Shown: positions 38,749-47,855 of the stretch, piece by piece
Numbering within the stretch: the first letter of the stretch is position 1
How the letters are laid out: the number at the start of each line of letters is the position of its first letter
Source: an uncultured Actinomycetes bacterium
Lineage (GTDB): Bacteria > Actinomycetota > Acidimicrobiia > Acidimicrobiales > RAAP-2
DNA: 64,000 nucleotides
Assembly (NCBI GenBank): GCA_903893745.1
Contig: CAITNF010000009.1
Location: 1-64,000 of the forward strand
Direction: 5' to 3'
Position numbers and translations under genes: made by a program
Notes under the pieces: model-generated
Databases searched by the model: none
What the model was told of the DNA's origin: nothing
The model's input: the letters and a program-made list of their open reading frames with translations, nothing else

Positions 38749-39660
38749 TTAGTCGTTTCGATTCATGGCGGATTCGTAAAAGTGGCCCGAAGCCACTGCG
38801 TCACGCAGCGTGGTCAGTCGGCCACGAGTGGTCGCGTCAAGTCGTAGGTCGCCTACTTCAACGAGCACGCCGCCCAGCAGCGAAGGGTCGTCGGCAATCT
38901 GCAGTTCCACATTCTTGCCCGTCAAACTCGCGAGTGATCCCACCAGTTGGGTCTGACTCGCCTCATCGAGCGGACGAGCGGTGTGCACTCGAGCTACTCG
39001 CCAGTCACGAGCGCGCGCAACGTAGTCCACCAAGAAGTCGAGCGTGCCCACTACGTCGCGAGCGCGTCCACCCTCAATGACGAAGTGCGCCAGGCGCAGC
39101 GTCGCGGGGTCGACTTTATTCGCGAGCAACGCGTTGGTCGTATCGAGACGCTGCGCTAAGGGGGCGTCGCGGTCGAGCAGCAGGCGACGAAGTCCGGCGT
39201 TGCCCTCGACCGTGCGAGCCCAACCAAAGAGCTCCTTCTCGACCCGAGCGAACGCGCCAGTGTCGAGGTCCTCGAGTAACGCGTCGGCAAAACCGCCGAC
39301 TCGTCGGCGCGCCGACATCAAGCTCAGATTTTCGTGGGCCAGGGACCCAGTGTCGCGCCAGCGACGAGCCGCCACGGCCAACTCCGCCACCGAATGCGGC
39401 ACGTCTTGTGCGGGAACGCAGGTAGCGGCAAAGACCACTAGTCGCGCACAACTCGCGTGCACTTTTTGGTCGAGCAAGTCACGAACGATTTGACCTCGCG
39501 CGACGCCACTAATCGAAGTATCAGTCAGCACTGCTCGCAAATCACTGCGGCTCAGGACCGTCTGCTCCACGAGAGCGAGGTCGTCCGCCACCGTGTTCAA
39601 CACGGGACGGTCGAGCGAACCCAAGAGGGCGGCAGCGTATCCTTCGAGCTTGGCCAGCAT
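38749..39660 (-). CDS. atpH: F1Fo ATP synthase subunit delta, extended with a duplicated N-terminal domain
   Basis: Peripheral-stalk subunit. 303 residues instead of about 180. Two internally similar helical parts are visible: YAAALLGSLDRP.. (8-80) and FADALLEDLDTG.. (about 123-195), each followed by a LRxLLxD..(A/V)..R pattern; the usual C-terminal beta/alpha domain follows (RDWRVARVHTARPLDE to LLGGVLVEVGDLRLD). Long delta subunits occur in other actinobacteria. It overlaps nothing but lies 2 bp from atpF. Confidence 0.93.
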   Translation of the reverse strand: MLAKLEGYAAALLGSLDRPVLNTVADDLALVEQTVLSRSDLRAVLTDTSISGVARGQIVRDLLDQKVHASCARLVVFAATCVPAQDVPHSVAELAVAARRWRDTGSLAHENLSLMSARRRVGGFADALLEDLDTGAFARVEKELFGWARTVEGNAGLRRLLLDRDAPLAQRLDTTNALLANKVDPATLRLAHFVIEGGRARDVVGTLDFLVDYVARARDWRVARVHTARPLDEASQTQLVGSLASLTGKNVELQIADDPSLLGGVLVEVGDLRLDATTRGRLTTLRDAVASGHFYESAMNRND

Positions 39661-39662
39661 GG

Positions 39663-40184
39663 TTAGCGATTCGCTTCCTTCTGCGCTTCAGCATTGAGTG
39701 CCACTACGGCTTCACGAATGAGGTCCTGGTGCGCACCCTGATCGACTTCGCGGCCGACGACTTTGGTCACGAGATCAAAAACAATCTCGCCAATGCGCGC
39801 CGACGCTTCGTCGATTGCCCGCTGACGAGCGGTCGATATCTCGCCCTGAGCCGCCGCAACCACGCGGTCGTGCTCAGCCTGTCCACGACCGCCCGATTCG
39901 GCCTTGACCTGGTCGGCGGTGGCCTGAGCGGCCTCGACGATCTGGCGGGCCTGCTCGCGCGCGGCACTTAGGACGCGCGCGCGCTCGTCATCGGACGCGG
40001 CAGCCTCACTACGGGCCTGCTCGGCCGCCTCGAGGGCGGTACGAATCTTCGCCTGACGAGCTTCCATGGCCTTGTTAAGGGGCGGCAGGATGTACTTCGT
40101 CACGAGGAACAAAATCACTGCCACCACGGCGAGTTCAACGAAGAACGTGCCATTGGGAATGAGGAAGACGGACTCAGCGATCAT
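39663..40184 (-). CDS. atpF: F1Fo ATP synthase subunit b
   Basis: Peripheral stalk, 173 residues: one N-terminal membrane helix (FFVELAVVAVILFLVTKYIL, about 14-33), then a long charged coiled coil. No delta fusion, unlike the mycobacterial b-delta chain. Confidence 0.96.
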   Translation of the reverse strand: MIAESVFLIPNGTFFVELAVVAVILFLVTKYILPPLNKAMEARQAKIRTALEAAEQARSEAAASDDERARVLSAAREQARQIVEAAQATADQVKAESGGRGQAEHDRVVAAAQGEISTARQRAIDEASARIGEIVFDLVTKVVGREVDQGAHQDLIREAVVALNAEAQKEANR

Positions 40185-40256
40185 CTCGAACGACCTTCTT
40201 TACTAGTGGACGGACACGCTGGTCGACCCGCTTACGCGAGCCGACCAGCGTCAGAA

Positions 40257-40523
40257 CTACTGCGTCTTGAAGACGTAGACGAAGACAACCATGAACAGCA
40301 GGTTGATGAAGTACATAGCCTCCACCAATCCGACTGTCAGGAAGAAGTACTGACGAGCCTTGTTCTCAATCTCGGGCTGGCGGGCAATTGCCGCGATGGT
40401 TTGGCTACCGGCCAAACCGTCACCAATTGCCGCACCAATAGCGCCACCGCCGAGGGCGAGACCGCCACCGACGAGAGCACCCGCGATGCGTACCGCAGCA
40501 CCGATGTCTGATGGATTTGCCAT
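40257..40523 (-). CDS. atpE: F1Fo ATP synthase subunit c
   Basis: Proteolipid ring subunit, 88 residues, two membrane helices. The glycine-rich helix 1 ([16 protein letters not shown]) and the RQPE loop (48-51) are typical; the ion-carrying Glu68 is in VGLVEAMYF. The Na+-binding partners (Gln in helix 1, Ser/Thr after Glu) are absent, which points to proton coupling. Confidence 0.97.
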   Translation of the reverse strand: MANPSDIGAAVRIAGALVGGGLALGGGAIGAAIGDGLAGSQTIAAIARQPEIENKARQYFFLTVGLVEAMYFINLLFMVVFVYVFKTQ

Positions 40524-40547
40524 TTTTTTATTTCCTCCTGGGTTGGG

Positions 40548-41309
40548 TTAGTGAGAGGCCTCAGCGACGGCATCGTGTCCTTCGTCATGACTCATAGCCA
40601 TGCCAAAGTACAGGATTGTCAGCAACATGAAAATAAATGCTTGAATCGCACCGATACCGAGATCGAAAGGCTTCCAGATCATCTCGCCAAAGGGCACGAT
40701 GTAGACGGGAAGCAGGGTGGTCATGACCAAGATCATGAGACCACCCGAGAAGAGATTGCCAAAAAGTCGAAAGGTCATGGTGATGGGCTTGGTGATCTCT
40801 TCGACCACGTTGATGGGGGCTAACGCGACGTAGGGCTGGGCGTAGTGACCGAGGTAGCCCCGAATACCGCGAGCCTTCAATGACTCAATGTGCACCCAAA
40901 CAATGACGAGAAGCGCCATGGCGAGGGGAAGATTTACGTCGCCCGTCGGGGCGGGCAAAATTTCGGACGAAATTCCGGGCTGCAGCGCCGAAGGAATGAA
41001 GCCAATCCAATTACTAATCAAGATGAACAGAAAGAGCGTCACACCAATCGGCACGAAGCGACGCCCCTTGGGACCAATCGCGGACATCGCGAGGTCGCCG
41101 ACCTGCTCCACGAGAACTTCCCAGAACAGTTGCAGCTTGCCCGGCACACCTTCGGTGATCTTGGCCCGCATTCGAAAACCGAGAAAGAGGAATATGGCCA
41201 TGGCGACCAACGTGGAGGTGACGATGTCGACGTCGACAGCCAGACCAAAGACGTGCACCACCGGGTGTACCCCGACAGCGATTGACTTGCCTGCGTACAG
41301 CGTCTTCAC
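40548..41309 (-). CDS. atpB: F1Fo ATP synthase subunit a
   Basis: Stator membrane subunit forming the proton half-channels, 253 residues with 5-6 membrane helices. The essential Arg lies in TMTFRLFGNLFSGG near 180. N-terminal VHPVVHVFGLAVDVDIVTS is the actinobacterial type. It overlaps the AtpI-like gene by 4 bases. Confidence 0.97.
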   Translation of the reverse strand: MKTLYAGKSIAVGVHPVVHVFGLAVDVDIVTSTLVAMAIFLFLGFRMRAKITEGVPGKLQLFWEVLVEQVGDLAMSAIGPKGRRFVPIGVTLFLFILISNWIGFIPSALQPGISSEILPAPTGDVNLPLAMALLVIVWVHIESLKARGIRGYLGHYAQPYVALAPINVVEEITKPITMTFRLFGNLFSGGLMILVMTTLLPVYIVPFGEMIWKPFDLGIGAIQAFIFMLLTILYFGMAMSHDEGHDAVAEASH

Positions 41310-41713
41310 TCAACTCCTCCCTGGCCCGCTACCGCGCGCATCACGTTTAACACGAACACAATTTGATACAGCACAAGCCCTGCCACAATACCGATTCCCA
41401 GAGGGGCGTCGAGCCAAACTAGCGCCAACACGATCAAAGTTATGACCGCGAGGCGCCCCGTCGTCTTTCCGCCCAGCTGGCGACGCACGGCTTTGGTGCT
41501 CTGCTCACCCTTTAATTCGACCTTGGCCGCCTGACGGTCCAAGTAACGAAGGTTCAATACAGCCAGTCCGACACCGAGGACTAGCCCCAGCGCGCTAAGG
41601 GCGGGGGCCACCAAAATCGCGACTACGAAGCCCACGGCGCCCACCACAATTGCCGACAAAGTGGTTCGTCGAAGTAGTTGCGGGAGTGTGTTGGCGGGGA
41701 GGTTATCGAGCAC
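41306..41713 (-). CDS. atpI: ATP synthase subunit I-like membrane protein
   Basis: 135 residues with four hydrophobic segments in two pairs, separated by a charged loop with RYLDRQAAKVELKGEQ. This is the arrangement of AtpI-type proteins that help assemble the c-ring and may conduct Mg2+. Position directly before atpB supports the call. Confidence 0.82.
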   Translation of the reverse strand: MLDNLPANTLPQLLRRTTLSAIVVGAVGFVVAILVAPALSALGLVLGVGLAVLNLRYLDRQAAKVELKGEQSTKAVRRQLGGKTTGRLAVITLIVLALVWLDAPLGIGIVAGLVLYQIVFVLNVMRAVAGQGGVE

Positions 41714-41725
41714 AGAGTTTGTTTT

Positions 41726-41983
41726 CTAAAGAAACCGCCGGACCTGTTGCACCACGCTCCAGACGGCTGCGACCGTTCCCAATACTATCCCGAAAATAAG
41801 CATGGCCGGAGCGCTATGCCACGTGTGGTCGGCCCACAGACCCAGTACTACCCCAACGCCCTCGCACGTAGCGATTGTGGTCCCCATCATCGCAAAGGCG
41901 GCAAGTCCCGGAAGCTCGGCGAGCCGTTTGGCCCCGGTCGGCTCGCCTTCGCCGTCGGGTGATTCGCGAGTGGGTGTACTCAC
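41726..41983 (-). CDS. AtpZ/AtpI-type Fo assembly protein
   Basis: 85 residues; a polar N-terminus, then two membrane helices (about 27-50 and 57-75) with GVGVVLGLWADHTWHSAPAMLI, the short AtpZ/AtpI-family pattern. It overlaps the wecA stop by 4 bases and precedes atpI, so two small assembly factors lead the operon. Confidence 0.75.
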   Translation of the reverse strand: MSTPTRESPDGEGEPTGAKRLAELPGLAAFAMMGTTIATCEGVGVVLGLWADHTWHSAPAMLIFGIVLGTVAAVWSVVQQVRRFL

Positions 41984-43119
41984 GGAAGCGGACTCTCCAC
42001 CGACTCGCGACTCTGCTCACGGGCGCGACGGCGAAAGAGCAAGGGACTAAATGAGGCGAAGAGCCCCACCAAGAGCACGACCACACCAATGGGGATTAAG
42101 ACACTGGCGCGAGGTTGAAAGAGTGGCACGAGCACGAAACCGCAGAGCAAGACTGTCCAGAGCCACAAGATGTAGACCGTGCGTCGATGACCGTGGCCGA
42201 GACGCATGAGGCGATGGTGAATGTGATTCTTGTCTGGCGTATGAAAACCCTGTCCCGATGCAGTGCGGCGCACGAAGGCCCAAACGGCGTCAATGAGCGG
42301 TACTCCCAAGATGAAGACGGGAATCAGTAATGGGGCGAAGAAAAAGAAGGTAACGCCACTGGCGGGAGGAGTACGCCCCCCAATCACCATGGTCGACGCG
42401 CTCATCAAGAGACCCAGCATGAGCGCACCCGCGTCACCCATAAAGAGTTTTGCGGGGTGCACGTTGTCGCGCAAGAAACCTAAGCAGATGCCGCAGGTCA
42501 ACGCCGCAATCAATGGTCCAACATTCGTGACCGGCAACAGGCCAAGGTCTTCGAGTCGTAGCCCGTAGACGCAGAGAGTCCCCGAAGCAATAGCCACGAT
42601 GCCCCCGGCTAGTCCGTCGAGTCCATCAATCAGGTTGACGGCGTTCGAGATTGCAAAGACCCACACCGCCGTGATGATGGGCAGCATTGAAGGACCGAGA
42701 ACGACGAAACCGGCGAAGGGTAGTTTCAACTGGTACATCGTGCAGCCGCTGAAGTAAAGAATCGACGCAGCGAGAAACTGGCCCGCCACTTTGGCCGGGG
42801 CGCTCATCTCTCGAAAGTCATCCACGGCACCGACGACAAAGATGACGCCCGCGGCCAGCACGACGCCAAATATTTCGTGTGACGACGTGATCACACTGTG
42901 CAGTGGCCCCAAAGCCAGCGCGGCGAAGAGCGCGGCGCAAAAACCGAGCAGCATCGCAGCCCCACCCCCGTAGGGGGTAACGGTCTGGTGAACTTTTCGT
43001 TCATCGGGTTGAGCGGTGTAGCCAATGCGCAGCGAGATAGCTCTCGCCGGCCGATTTACCACGAGCGTCACGACCGCTCCGACGAGCAACACAATGACGT
43101 ACGCGATGATGTTATGCAC
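41980..43119 (-). CDS. wecA: Undecaprenyl-phosphate GlcNAc-1-phosphate transferase (WecA/MraY family)
   Basis: Transfers a sugar-1-phosphate from its UDP-sugar to undecaprenyl phosphate, the first step of arabinogalactan-linker or teichoic acid-type polymers. 379 residues, about 11 membrane helices. Active-site motifs: GAVDDFREM (near 98), NAVNLIDGLDGLAGG (near 158) and GDAGALMLG (near 226); the cytoplasmic HTPDKNHIHHRLMRLG is WecA-type rather than MraY. It sits between glyA and the atp genes, a conserved actinobacterial order. Confidence 0.93.
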   Translation of the reverse strand: MHNIIAYVIVLLVGAVVTLVVNRPARAISLRIGYTAQPDERKVHQTVTPYGGGAAMLLGFCAALFAALALGPLHSVITSSHEIFGVVLAAGVIFVVGAVDDFREMSAPAKVAGQFLAASILYFSGCTMYQLKLPFAGFVVLGPSMLPIITAVWVFAISNAVNLIDGLDGLAGGIVAIASGTLCVYGLRLEDLGLLPVTNVGPLIAALTCGICLGFLRDNVHPAKLFMGDAGALMLGLLMSASTMVIGGRTPPASGVTFFFFAPLLIPVFILGVPLIDAVWAFVRRTASGQGFHTPDKNHIHHRLMRLGHGHRRTVYILWLWTVLLCGFVLVPLFQPRASVLIPIGVVVLLVGLFASFSPLLFRRRAREQSRESVESPLP

Positions 43120-43123
43120 GGTG

Positions 43124-44413
43124 CTATATCAAAAAGTTTGCGTACGGATTGAAGTCGCGACAGAGTGTCGCCACGTCTCGATGGACTTGATCAATCGCCC
43201 CATCATCGGCGCGATGACGCAGCGCTCTCGCCATCAGTGCCGCCACCGTGGCGAATTCTTGCTCGCCCAACCCCGCGGTTGTTTCCGCGGCGGTGCCCAC
43301 GCGCAGTCCGGACGTAATGAACGGGCTGCGCGGGTCGTCAGGAATTTGATTTCGGTTGGTGGTGATACCCGCACGGTCGAGCACCTCTTGGGCCTCCTTG
43401 CCCGTCAACTCCGCGTCGAACTCGCGTAAGTCGAGCAGCACCATGTGATTCTCCGTACCTCCCGACACCATGCGAAAGCCCTCACTCGTCAGCGCCGCAC
43501 CAAAGGCCCGAGAGTTCGCCACAATCTGATCGGTGTACTTCGAAAAACTCGGGAGCGAGGCCTCCTTAAAGGCCACCGCTTTCGCGGCAATCGCGTGCTC
43601 GAGCGGTCCGCCCTGCTGACCAGGAAAGACGGCACTGTCAATCTTCTTGGCGAACTCTTCACGCGACAAAATCGCTCCACCTCGAGGTCCCCGCAGCGTC
43701 TTGTGCGTCGTAAAGGTCACGACGTCGGCGTAGGGCACGGGATTGGGGTGCGATCCCCCGGCAATAAGTCCAGCCACGTGGGCCGAGTCAAACATCAACA
43801 GGGCGCCAACCTCGTCGGCAATCTCGCGAAAGGGAGCCGGATCAATCCGACGCGCGTAGGCCGTCGCGCCCGCAATGATCAATTTTGGTCGATGGGCGTG
43901 CGCGAGGTCGCGCACGTTGTCAAAGTCAATAACTTCGCCGGGAACTGCGGGGTCGTCGGAACGTGGGGTAACCCCATACGAGACGAAGTTCCAAATCTTC
44001 GAGGTGATTGACGCTGGTGATCCGTGAGTGAGGTGGCCACCATGATCGAGACGCATCGCTAAAACCGTGTCGCCAGGATTCAGTAGGGCCTGATAGACCG
44101 CCACGTTCGCGTTCGCCCCACTGTGGGGCTGCACGTTGGCGTGATCTGCCCCAAAGAGGGACCGCAGTCGATGACGGGCTAGTTCTTCAATTTCGTCGAC
44201 GACCTGATTGCCGCCGTAGTAGCGACGGCCCGGGTAGCCCTCGGAGTACTTATTGGTGAGGATCGAACCCGTCGCCGCCATTACGGCCGGCGAAGCGAAA
44301 TTCTCACTCGCAATCAGTTGCAGGGTCGAGGTCTGTCGATCCCATTCGCGAGCTAACAGCGCGGTCACTTCATCATCGTTCGTAATCCAACGATCAAGGG
44401 GTGAAGAGGTCAC
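43124..44413 (-). CDS. glyA: Serine hydroxymethyltransferase
   Basis: Interconverts serine and glycine with tetrahydrofolate. 429 residues. PLP lysine in TFTTHKTLRGPRGG near 235; NKYSEGYPGRRYYGG near 52; DSAHVAGLIAGG carries the PLP-binding Asp near 204. The GTG start has AAGGA upstream; it lies 15 bp after rpiB and 4 bp before wecA. Confidence 0.98.
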   Translation of the reverse strand: MTSSPLDRWITNDDEVTALLAREWDRQTSTLQLIASENFASPAVMAATGSILTNKYSEGYPGRRYYGGNQVVDEIEELARHRLRSLFGADHANVQPHSGANANVAVYQALLNPGDTVLAMRLDHGGHLTHGSPASITSKIWNFVSYGVTPRSDDPAVPGEVIDFDNVRDLAHAHRPKLIIAGATAYARRIDPAPFREIADEVGALLMFDSAHVAGLIAGGSHPNPVPYADVVTFTTHKTLRGPRGGAILSREEFAKKIDSAVFPGQQGGPLEHAIAAKAVAFKEASLPSFSKYTDQIVANSRAFGAALTSEGFRMVSGGTENHMVLLDLREFDAELTGKEAQEVLDRAGITTNRNQIPDDPRSPFITSGLRVGTAAETTAGLGEQEFATVAALMARALRHRADDGAIDQVHRDVATLCRDFNPYANFLI

Positions 44414-44428
44414 GTGAACAAATCCTTC

Positions 44429-44881
44429 CTAGATGTCAATGCGCTCGTCGAGCGCATTGAGCTTTTCAATTCGATTGAGATGGCGACCTTCGCCCGGTGT
44501 TGTCGTCAGCCACGCCTCCAGCGCCGCGAGTGCCACCGAAGGTTCAAGCAAGCGCGAGCCCAGGCACAGCACGTTGGCGTGATTATGTTCACGCGCTAGT
44601 CGTGCCGACGTCACGTCGTGCACGAGGGCCGCTCGCACGCCCGCCACCTTGTTGGCCGCGATGGAGATACCAATGCCCGAGCCACAGATGGCGACCCCGA
44701 GCTGGGCGCGCCCCGAGGCGACTGCGCGCCCGACTGCCTCACCAAAATCTGGGTAATCGACCGAGTCGTTCGCATTTTCGGTTCCTAAATCGAGAACCTC
44801 GTAGCCCCACCCGGTCAAGGCCGAAGCCACCAGCGTCTTCAGGTCGTAGCCCGCGTGATCGGCTCCCAGAGCAATGCGCAT
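44429..44881 (-). CDS. rpiB: Ribose-5-phosphate isomerase B
   Basis: Pentose phosphate isomerase, 150 residues. N-terminal MRIALGADHAGYDLK is typical; the catalytic Cys is in VAICGSGIGISIAANK (near 66), and the SARLAREHNHANVLCLGSR segment follows. ATG 44881 is chosen because GGAG precedes it; the frame to 44902 lacks family similarity. Divergent from the thiolase-like gene. Confidence 0.95.
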   Translation of the reverse strand: MRIALGADHAGYDLKTLVASALTGWGYEVLDLGTENANDSVDYPDFGEAVGRAVASGRAQLGVAICGSGIGISIAANKVAGVRAALVHDVTSARLAREHNHANVLCLGSRLLEPSVALAALEAWLTTTPGEGRHLNRIEKLNALDERIDI

Positions 44882-44925
44882 TGGCTCCACACTAACGGTC
44901 ACGAATCGAAGACCGCGTTAACGGC

Positions 44926-44931
44926 AATACT
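44926..44931 (+). promoter_or_regulatory. -10 box, probable leaderless promoter of the thiolase-like gene
   Basis: AATACT followed by 7 nt and GTG 44939. The preceding bases ACGGC are shared with the murA promoter (ACGGCAATACT in both). Confidence 0.4.
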
Positions 44932-44938
44932 TCATACT

Positions 44939-46432
44939 GTGCAACCCGCACCACGTACTCCCGTACTCATCGGCGTCGGTCAGGTTACGGACCGACCCAC
45001 GTCACCGGCGCGCTACGACCAGCGCCCCCATCCCCTCGATTTGATGGTTCAAGCCCTCGAGCGCGCCAGCGACGATACCGGGGTTGGTCGGCGCAGCCTC
45101 GAGTCCATCAATGAACTCATTGCCGTTGGCTCGTTCACGTGGCACACGACGAACCCCGCACTGTTAGTGGCCGAGCGACTTGGCCTCGTCGACGTCGTCA
45201 CCCGGCTCACCCCAACCGGTGGCAATATCCCCCAAGCTCTGGTGCACCAATCGGCCCAACGAATTCTCGCGGGTGAGATCGAAACGGTGGCCGTGGTTGG
45301 CAGCGAGGCAATGTACGCTCACGCCCTCGCTCGACGCGAAGGTCGAAAGGTCGACTGGCAACGCCAAGGCGACAGCGTCGCGGCGCCCGAGCTCGTCGAA
45401 GAGGACCGAATCCCCTTCACGGCCGCTGAGTACGAGCAGGGTCTGACGCTGCCGGTCGAGGTCTATCCCATCTTTGAAAACGCCCGTCGAGCCCGATTGG
45501 GCTGGACCCTCGACGAGCAACGCCGCCGACTCGGGCAACTCTGGGCCAACTTCGCCGCGGTGGCCGCGACCAACCCCTACGCCTGGATCAGTGATTCGCC
45601 GAGCGCCGAAACAATCAGCACACCAAGTGCTCAGAACCGAATGGTCGCGTTCCCCTACACGAAAATGTTGGTCGCCAACTTGCCCGTTGATATGGGCGCG
45701 GCGTATCTCCTGACGTCCTTCGAACGAGCCACGTCACTTGGCGTGGCCCGTGAGCGAATGGTGTTTCCCCAGTGTGGGGCGGACGCGGTGGACCCTTGGT
45801 ACATCTCCCAGCGCCCAAAGTTCGACGATTCAATCGCCATGCGTGCCCTATGGTCGTCGTTGGAAGGCTTTGGCGCGTCACTCGACACCCTCGAGCACCT
45901 CGATCTCTACAGTTGTTTTCCGACCGTCGTGCAAAGTGCGTGCGATGTTCTGGGAATCGACGCCTACGACCCCACCCGAGTGCCCACGATGACCGGCGGG
46001 CTGACGTTCGCGGGGGGGCCGGGTAATAACTACGTCACCCACGCCATCGCCGCCACGGTGGAAGCGTTGCGAACGAACGCCGATCACCACGCACTCGTCA
46101 CCGGACTCGGCTGGTTTTCAACCAAGCATTCGTGGGGCACCTACGCCGCCACTCCCCCCACGCAGGGATTCCAGTGGCGTTCGGCCCAGTCCGACGTCGA
46201 CGCGGCGCCCCAATGCGTCTTTGAACAGCGCGACGGCCTCGTCACAATTGAGAGTTACACCGTGGTGCACCATCGCGACGGTCACCCGCTGCGCTTAGTC
46301 TGTGCCGCACGAACGAGTGACGCGGTGCGACTCTGGTGTCACAGTAACGACGTGGAGCTCATGGCGCTGGCCGAAACCGACGAAATCATCGGACGAACAG
46401 CTGAGGTTCGTGAAGGTGTTATCTACCTCTAA
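44939..46432 (+). CDS. Thiolase-like protein lacking the catalytic residues (acetyl-CoA acetyltransferase family)
   Basis: 497 residues with the thiolase fold. The position of the acylated Cys (normally NxxCxSG) reads TPTGGNIPQAL near 91, and the GHP histidine region reads TFAGGPGNNYVTHAIA. So nucleophile and His are both replaced, as in a subgroup of actinobacterial acetyl-CoA acetyltransferase-like proteins. A binding or non-canonical role in lipid/steroid CoA metabolism is likely. The C-terminal ~100 residues form an added domain (FEQRDGLVTIESYTVVHHRD..). GTG 44939 fits an AATACT box 7 nt upstream; the longer frame reaches into rpiB. Confidence 0.75.
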   Translation: MQPAPRTPVLIGVGQVTDRPTSPARYDQRPHPLDLMVQALERASDDTGVGRRSLESINELIAVGSFTWHTTNPALLVAERLGLVDVVTRLTPTGGNIPQALVHQSAQRILAGEIETVAVVGSEAMYAHALARREGRKVDWQRQGDSVAAPELVEEDRIPFTAAEYEQGLTLPVEVYPIFENARRARLGWTLDEQRRRLGQLWANFAAVAATNPYAWISDSPSAETISTPSAQNRMVAFPYTKMLVANLPVDMGAAYLLTSFERATSLGVARERMVFPQCGADAVDPWYISQRPKFDDSIAMRALWSSLEGFGASLDTLEHLDLYSCFPTVVQSACDVLGIDAYDPTRVPTMTGGLTFAGGPGNNYVTHAIAATVEALRTNADHHALVTGLGWFSTKHSWGTYAATPPTQGFQWRSAQSDVDAAPQCVFEQRDGLVTIESYTVVHHRDGHPLRLVCAARTSDAVRLWCHSNDVELMALAETDEIIGRTAEVREGVIYL

Positions 46433-47028
46433 TCGAGCAGGGCCGCCAGCTCGGCGCGCGTGATCGCGCCTTCGCGCTTCAGCTCCCAGTGGGCCAGCGA
46501 CAGGTCCACGACGCTCGACACGTCACCGCGACGTTCTCCACCATCGAGCACACCGGAAAAATTCGGCTCTGCGCTAAAGCGCGACGCCACGTCGTGGGCA
46601 CTCGTGCACGGAGGTTCGCCGTGCAGGTTGGCACTGGTCACCGCGAGAGGACCACTTTGACGCAGTACCGAGAGAACCAACGGGTCATCGGGAATACGAA
46701 AGCCGATCGATGACGTTGCTCCGACCAGGGTCGCGAGAGCCTCGGGAACCGCCACGATGATGGTGAGCGGTCCGGGCCAGTACCGTGCGGCCAGCTGGCG
46801 CGCCGCCGTGGGCCATGCGACACCGAGGGCCAACGCCTGTTCGACTCCCTCAATGAGCACTGGCAGCGCGACGCTCGTCGGTCGCTGCTTCAAGCGAAAG
46901 AGTGTGTCGATGGCCTCGGGGTGGGCCAGCGACGCCGCGAGCCCGTAGACGGTGTCGGTCGGCAGTCCAATGACCGCACCACCGGCCAGCCGCTCGACCG
47001 CTTCATCTGGCGTCAGCGTCGTCGTCAC
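46429..47028 (-). CDS. tsaC: L-threonylcarbamoyladenylate synthase (Sua5/YrdC family)
   Basis: Makes threonylcarbamoyl-AMP for the t6A37 modification of ANN-reading tRNAs. 199 residues, YrdC domain only (no Sua5 C-terminal domain). Motifs: GLPTDTVYGLAAS (20-32), FRLKQRPTSVALPVLI with the KxR signature (near 43-58), and VTSANLHGEPP near 135. It overlaps prmC by 4 bases and the convergent thiolase-like gene by 4. Confidence 0.95.
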   Translation of the reverse strand: MTTTLTPDEAVERLAGGAVIGLPTDTVYGLAASLAHPEAIDTLFRLKQRPTSVALPVLIEGVEQALALGVAWPTAARQLAARYWPGPLTIIVAVPEALATLVGATSSIGFRIPDDPLVLSVLRQSGPLAVTSANLHGEPPCTSAHDVASRFSAEPNFSGVLDGGERRGDVSSVVDLSLAHWELKREGAITRAELAALLD

Positions 47029-47855
47029 GATTGACGAGCAATCAGGACGCGAGGTTTTCCCGCCATGTCGTCATAGTCGTCCGCGTGAACAAAGCCCGCC
47101 CGAGTAGCCGCGCGTAGCACGGCCTCGCGTTGCGTGTCGCCGTGCTCACAGAGCAGCACTCCCGTAGGGGCCAGCCATTCGCGCGCGCCTCCAATAACCT
47201 GCGCCAGGTCGGCGAAACCCTCGACACCTTCGTGGTCCGAGGACACCAGGGCACCGAGCGGTTCGTGGGCCAAGACTGGATCGAGTTGGGCGAGCGCGTT
47301 ACGACCAACGTAAGGAGGATTAGCCACGAGCAAATCGACGCGCCCCCGTAGCGAGACATCAACGTTGTCGTACCACGATGAGTGCACAAACGAAACGGCG
47401 CGCAAGCGATGCTTCAGCGCGTTACTTCGCGCTACGGCGAGTGCATCGAGCGATTCATCGACCGCGACCAGTGTGGCGACCACGCCTCGATCGGCCAGTT
47501 CACTTAGGAGTGCGAGTCCAATCGCTCCCGAGCCGCACCCTAGATCCATAATCAAGGGGGCCGTGACTCGCGCACGAGCTAACTCACTTAACGCGAAGCC
47601 AACGAGCTCTTCGGTCTCGGGGCGCGGAATCAGCACGCGTTCATCAACTTCCAGGTCGAGTGTGCGAAAGGGCCAGTGGCCCAATATGTACTGCAGTGGT
47701 TCGCCACGCAGTCGTCGGTCCGCGGCCGCTTGCAGTAGTACTTTCGCGTCGGGATCACCGCCAGGAAGAAACTCGTCCACCAACCAGCGGGCCTCATGTC
47801 GGGCAATGCCCGCCGCCGTCAGTTCGTGCAGCGCCTCGGCGCTAACGTCCGTCAC
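47025..47855 (-). CDS. prmC: Peptide chain release factor N5-glutamine methyltransferase
   Basis: Methylates the GGQ glutamine of RF1/RF2. 276 residues: N-terminal helical substrate domain, SAM motif MDLGCGSGAIGLAL (near 105-118) and the catalytic LLVANPPYVGR (near 178-188). It overlaps its substrate gene prfA by 14 bases, a common arrangement. Confidence 0.96.
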   Translation of the reverse strand: MTDVSAEALHELTAAGIARHEARWLVDEFLPGGDPDAKVLLQAAADRRLRGEPLQYILGHWPFRTLDLEVDERVLIPRPETEELVGFALSELARARVTAPLIMDLGCGSGAIGLALLSELADRGVVATLVAVDESLDALAVARSNALKHRLRAVSFVHSSWYDNVDVSLRGRVDLLVANPPYVGRNALAQLDPVLAHEPLGALVSSDHEGVEGFADLAQVIGGAREWLAPTGVLLCEHGDTQREAVLRAATRAGFVHADDYDDMAGKPRVLIARQS

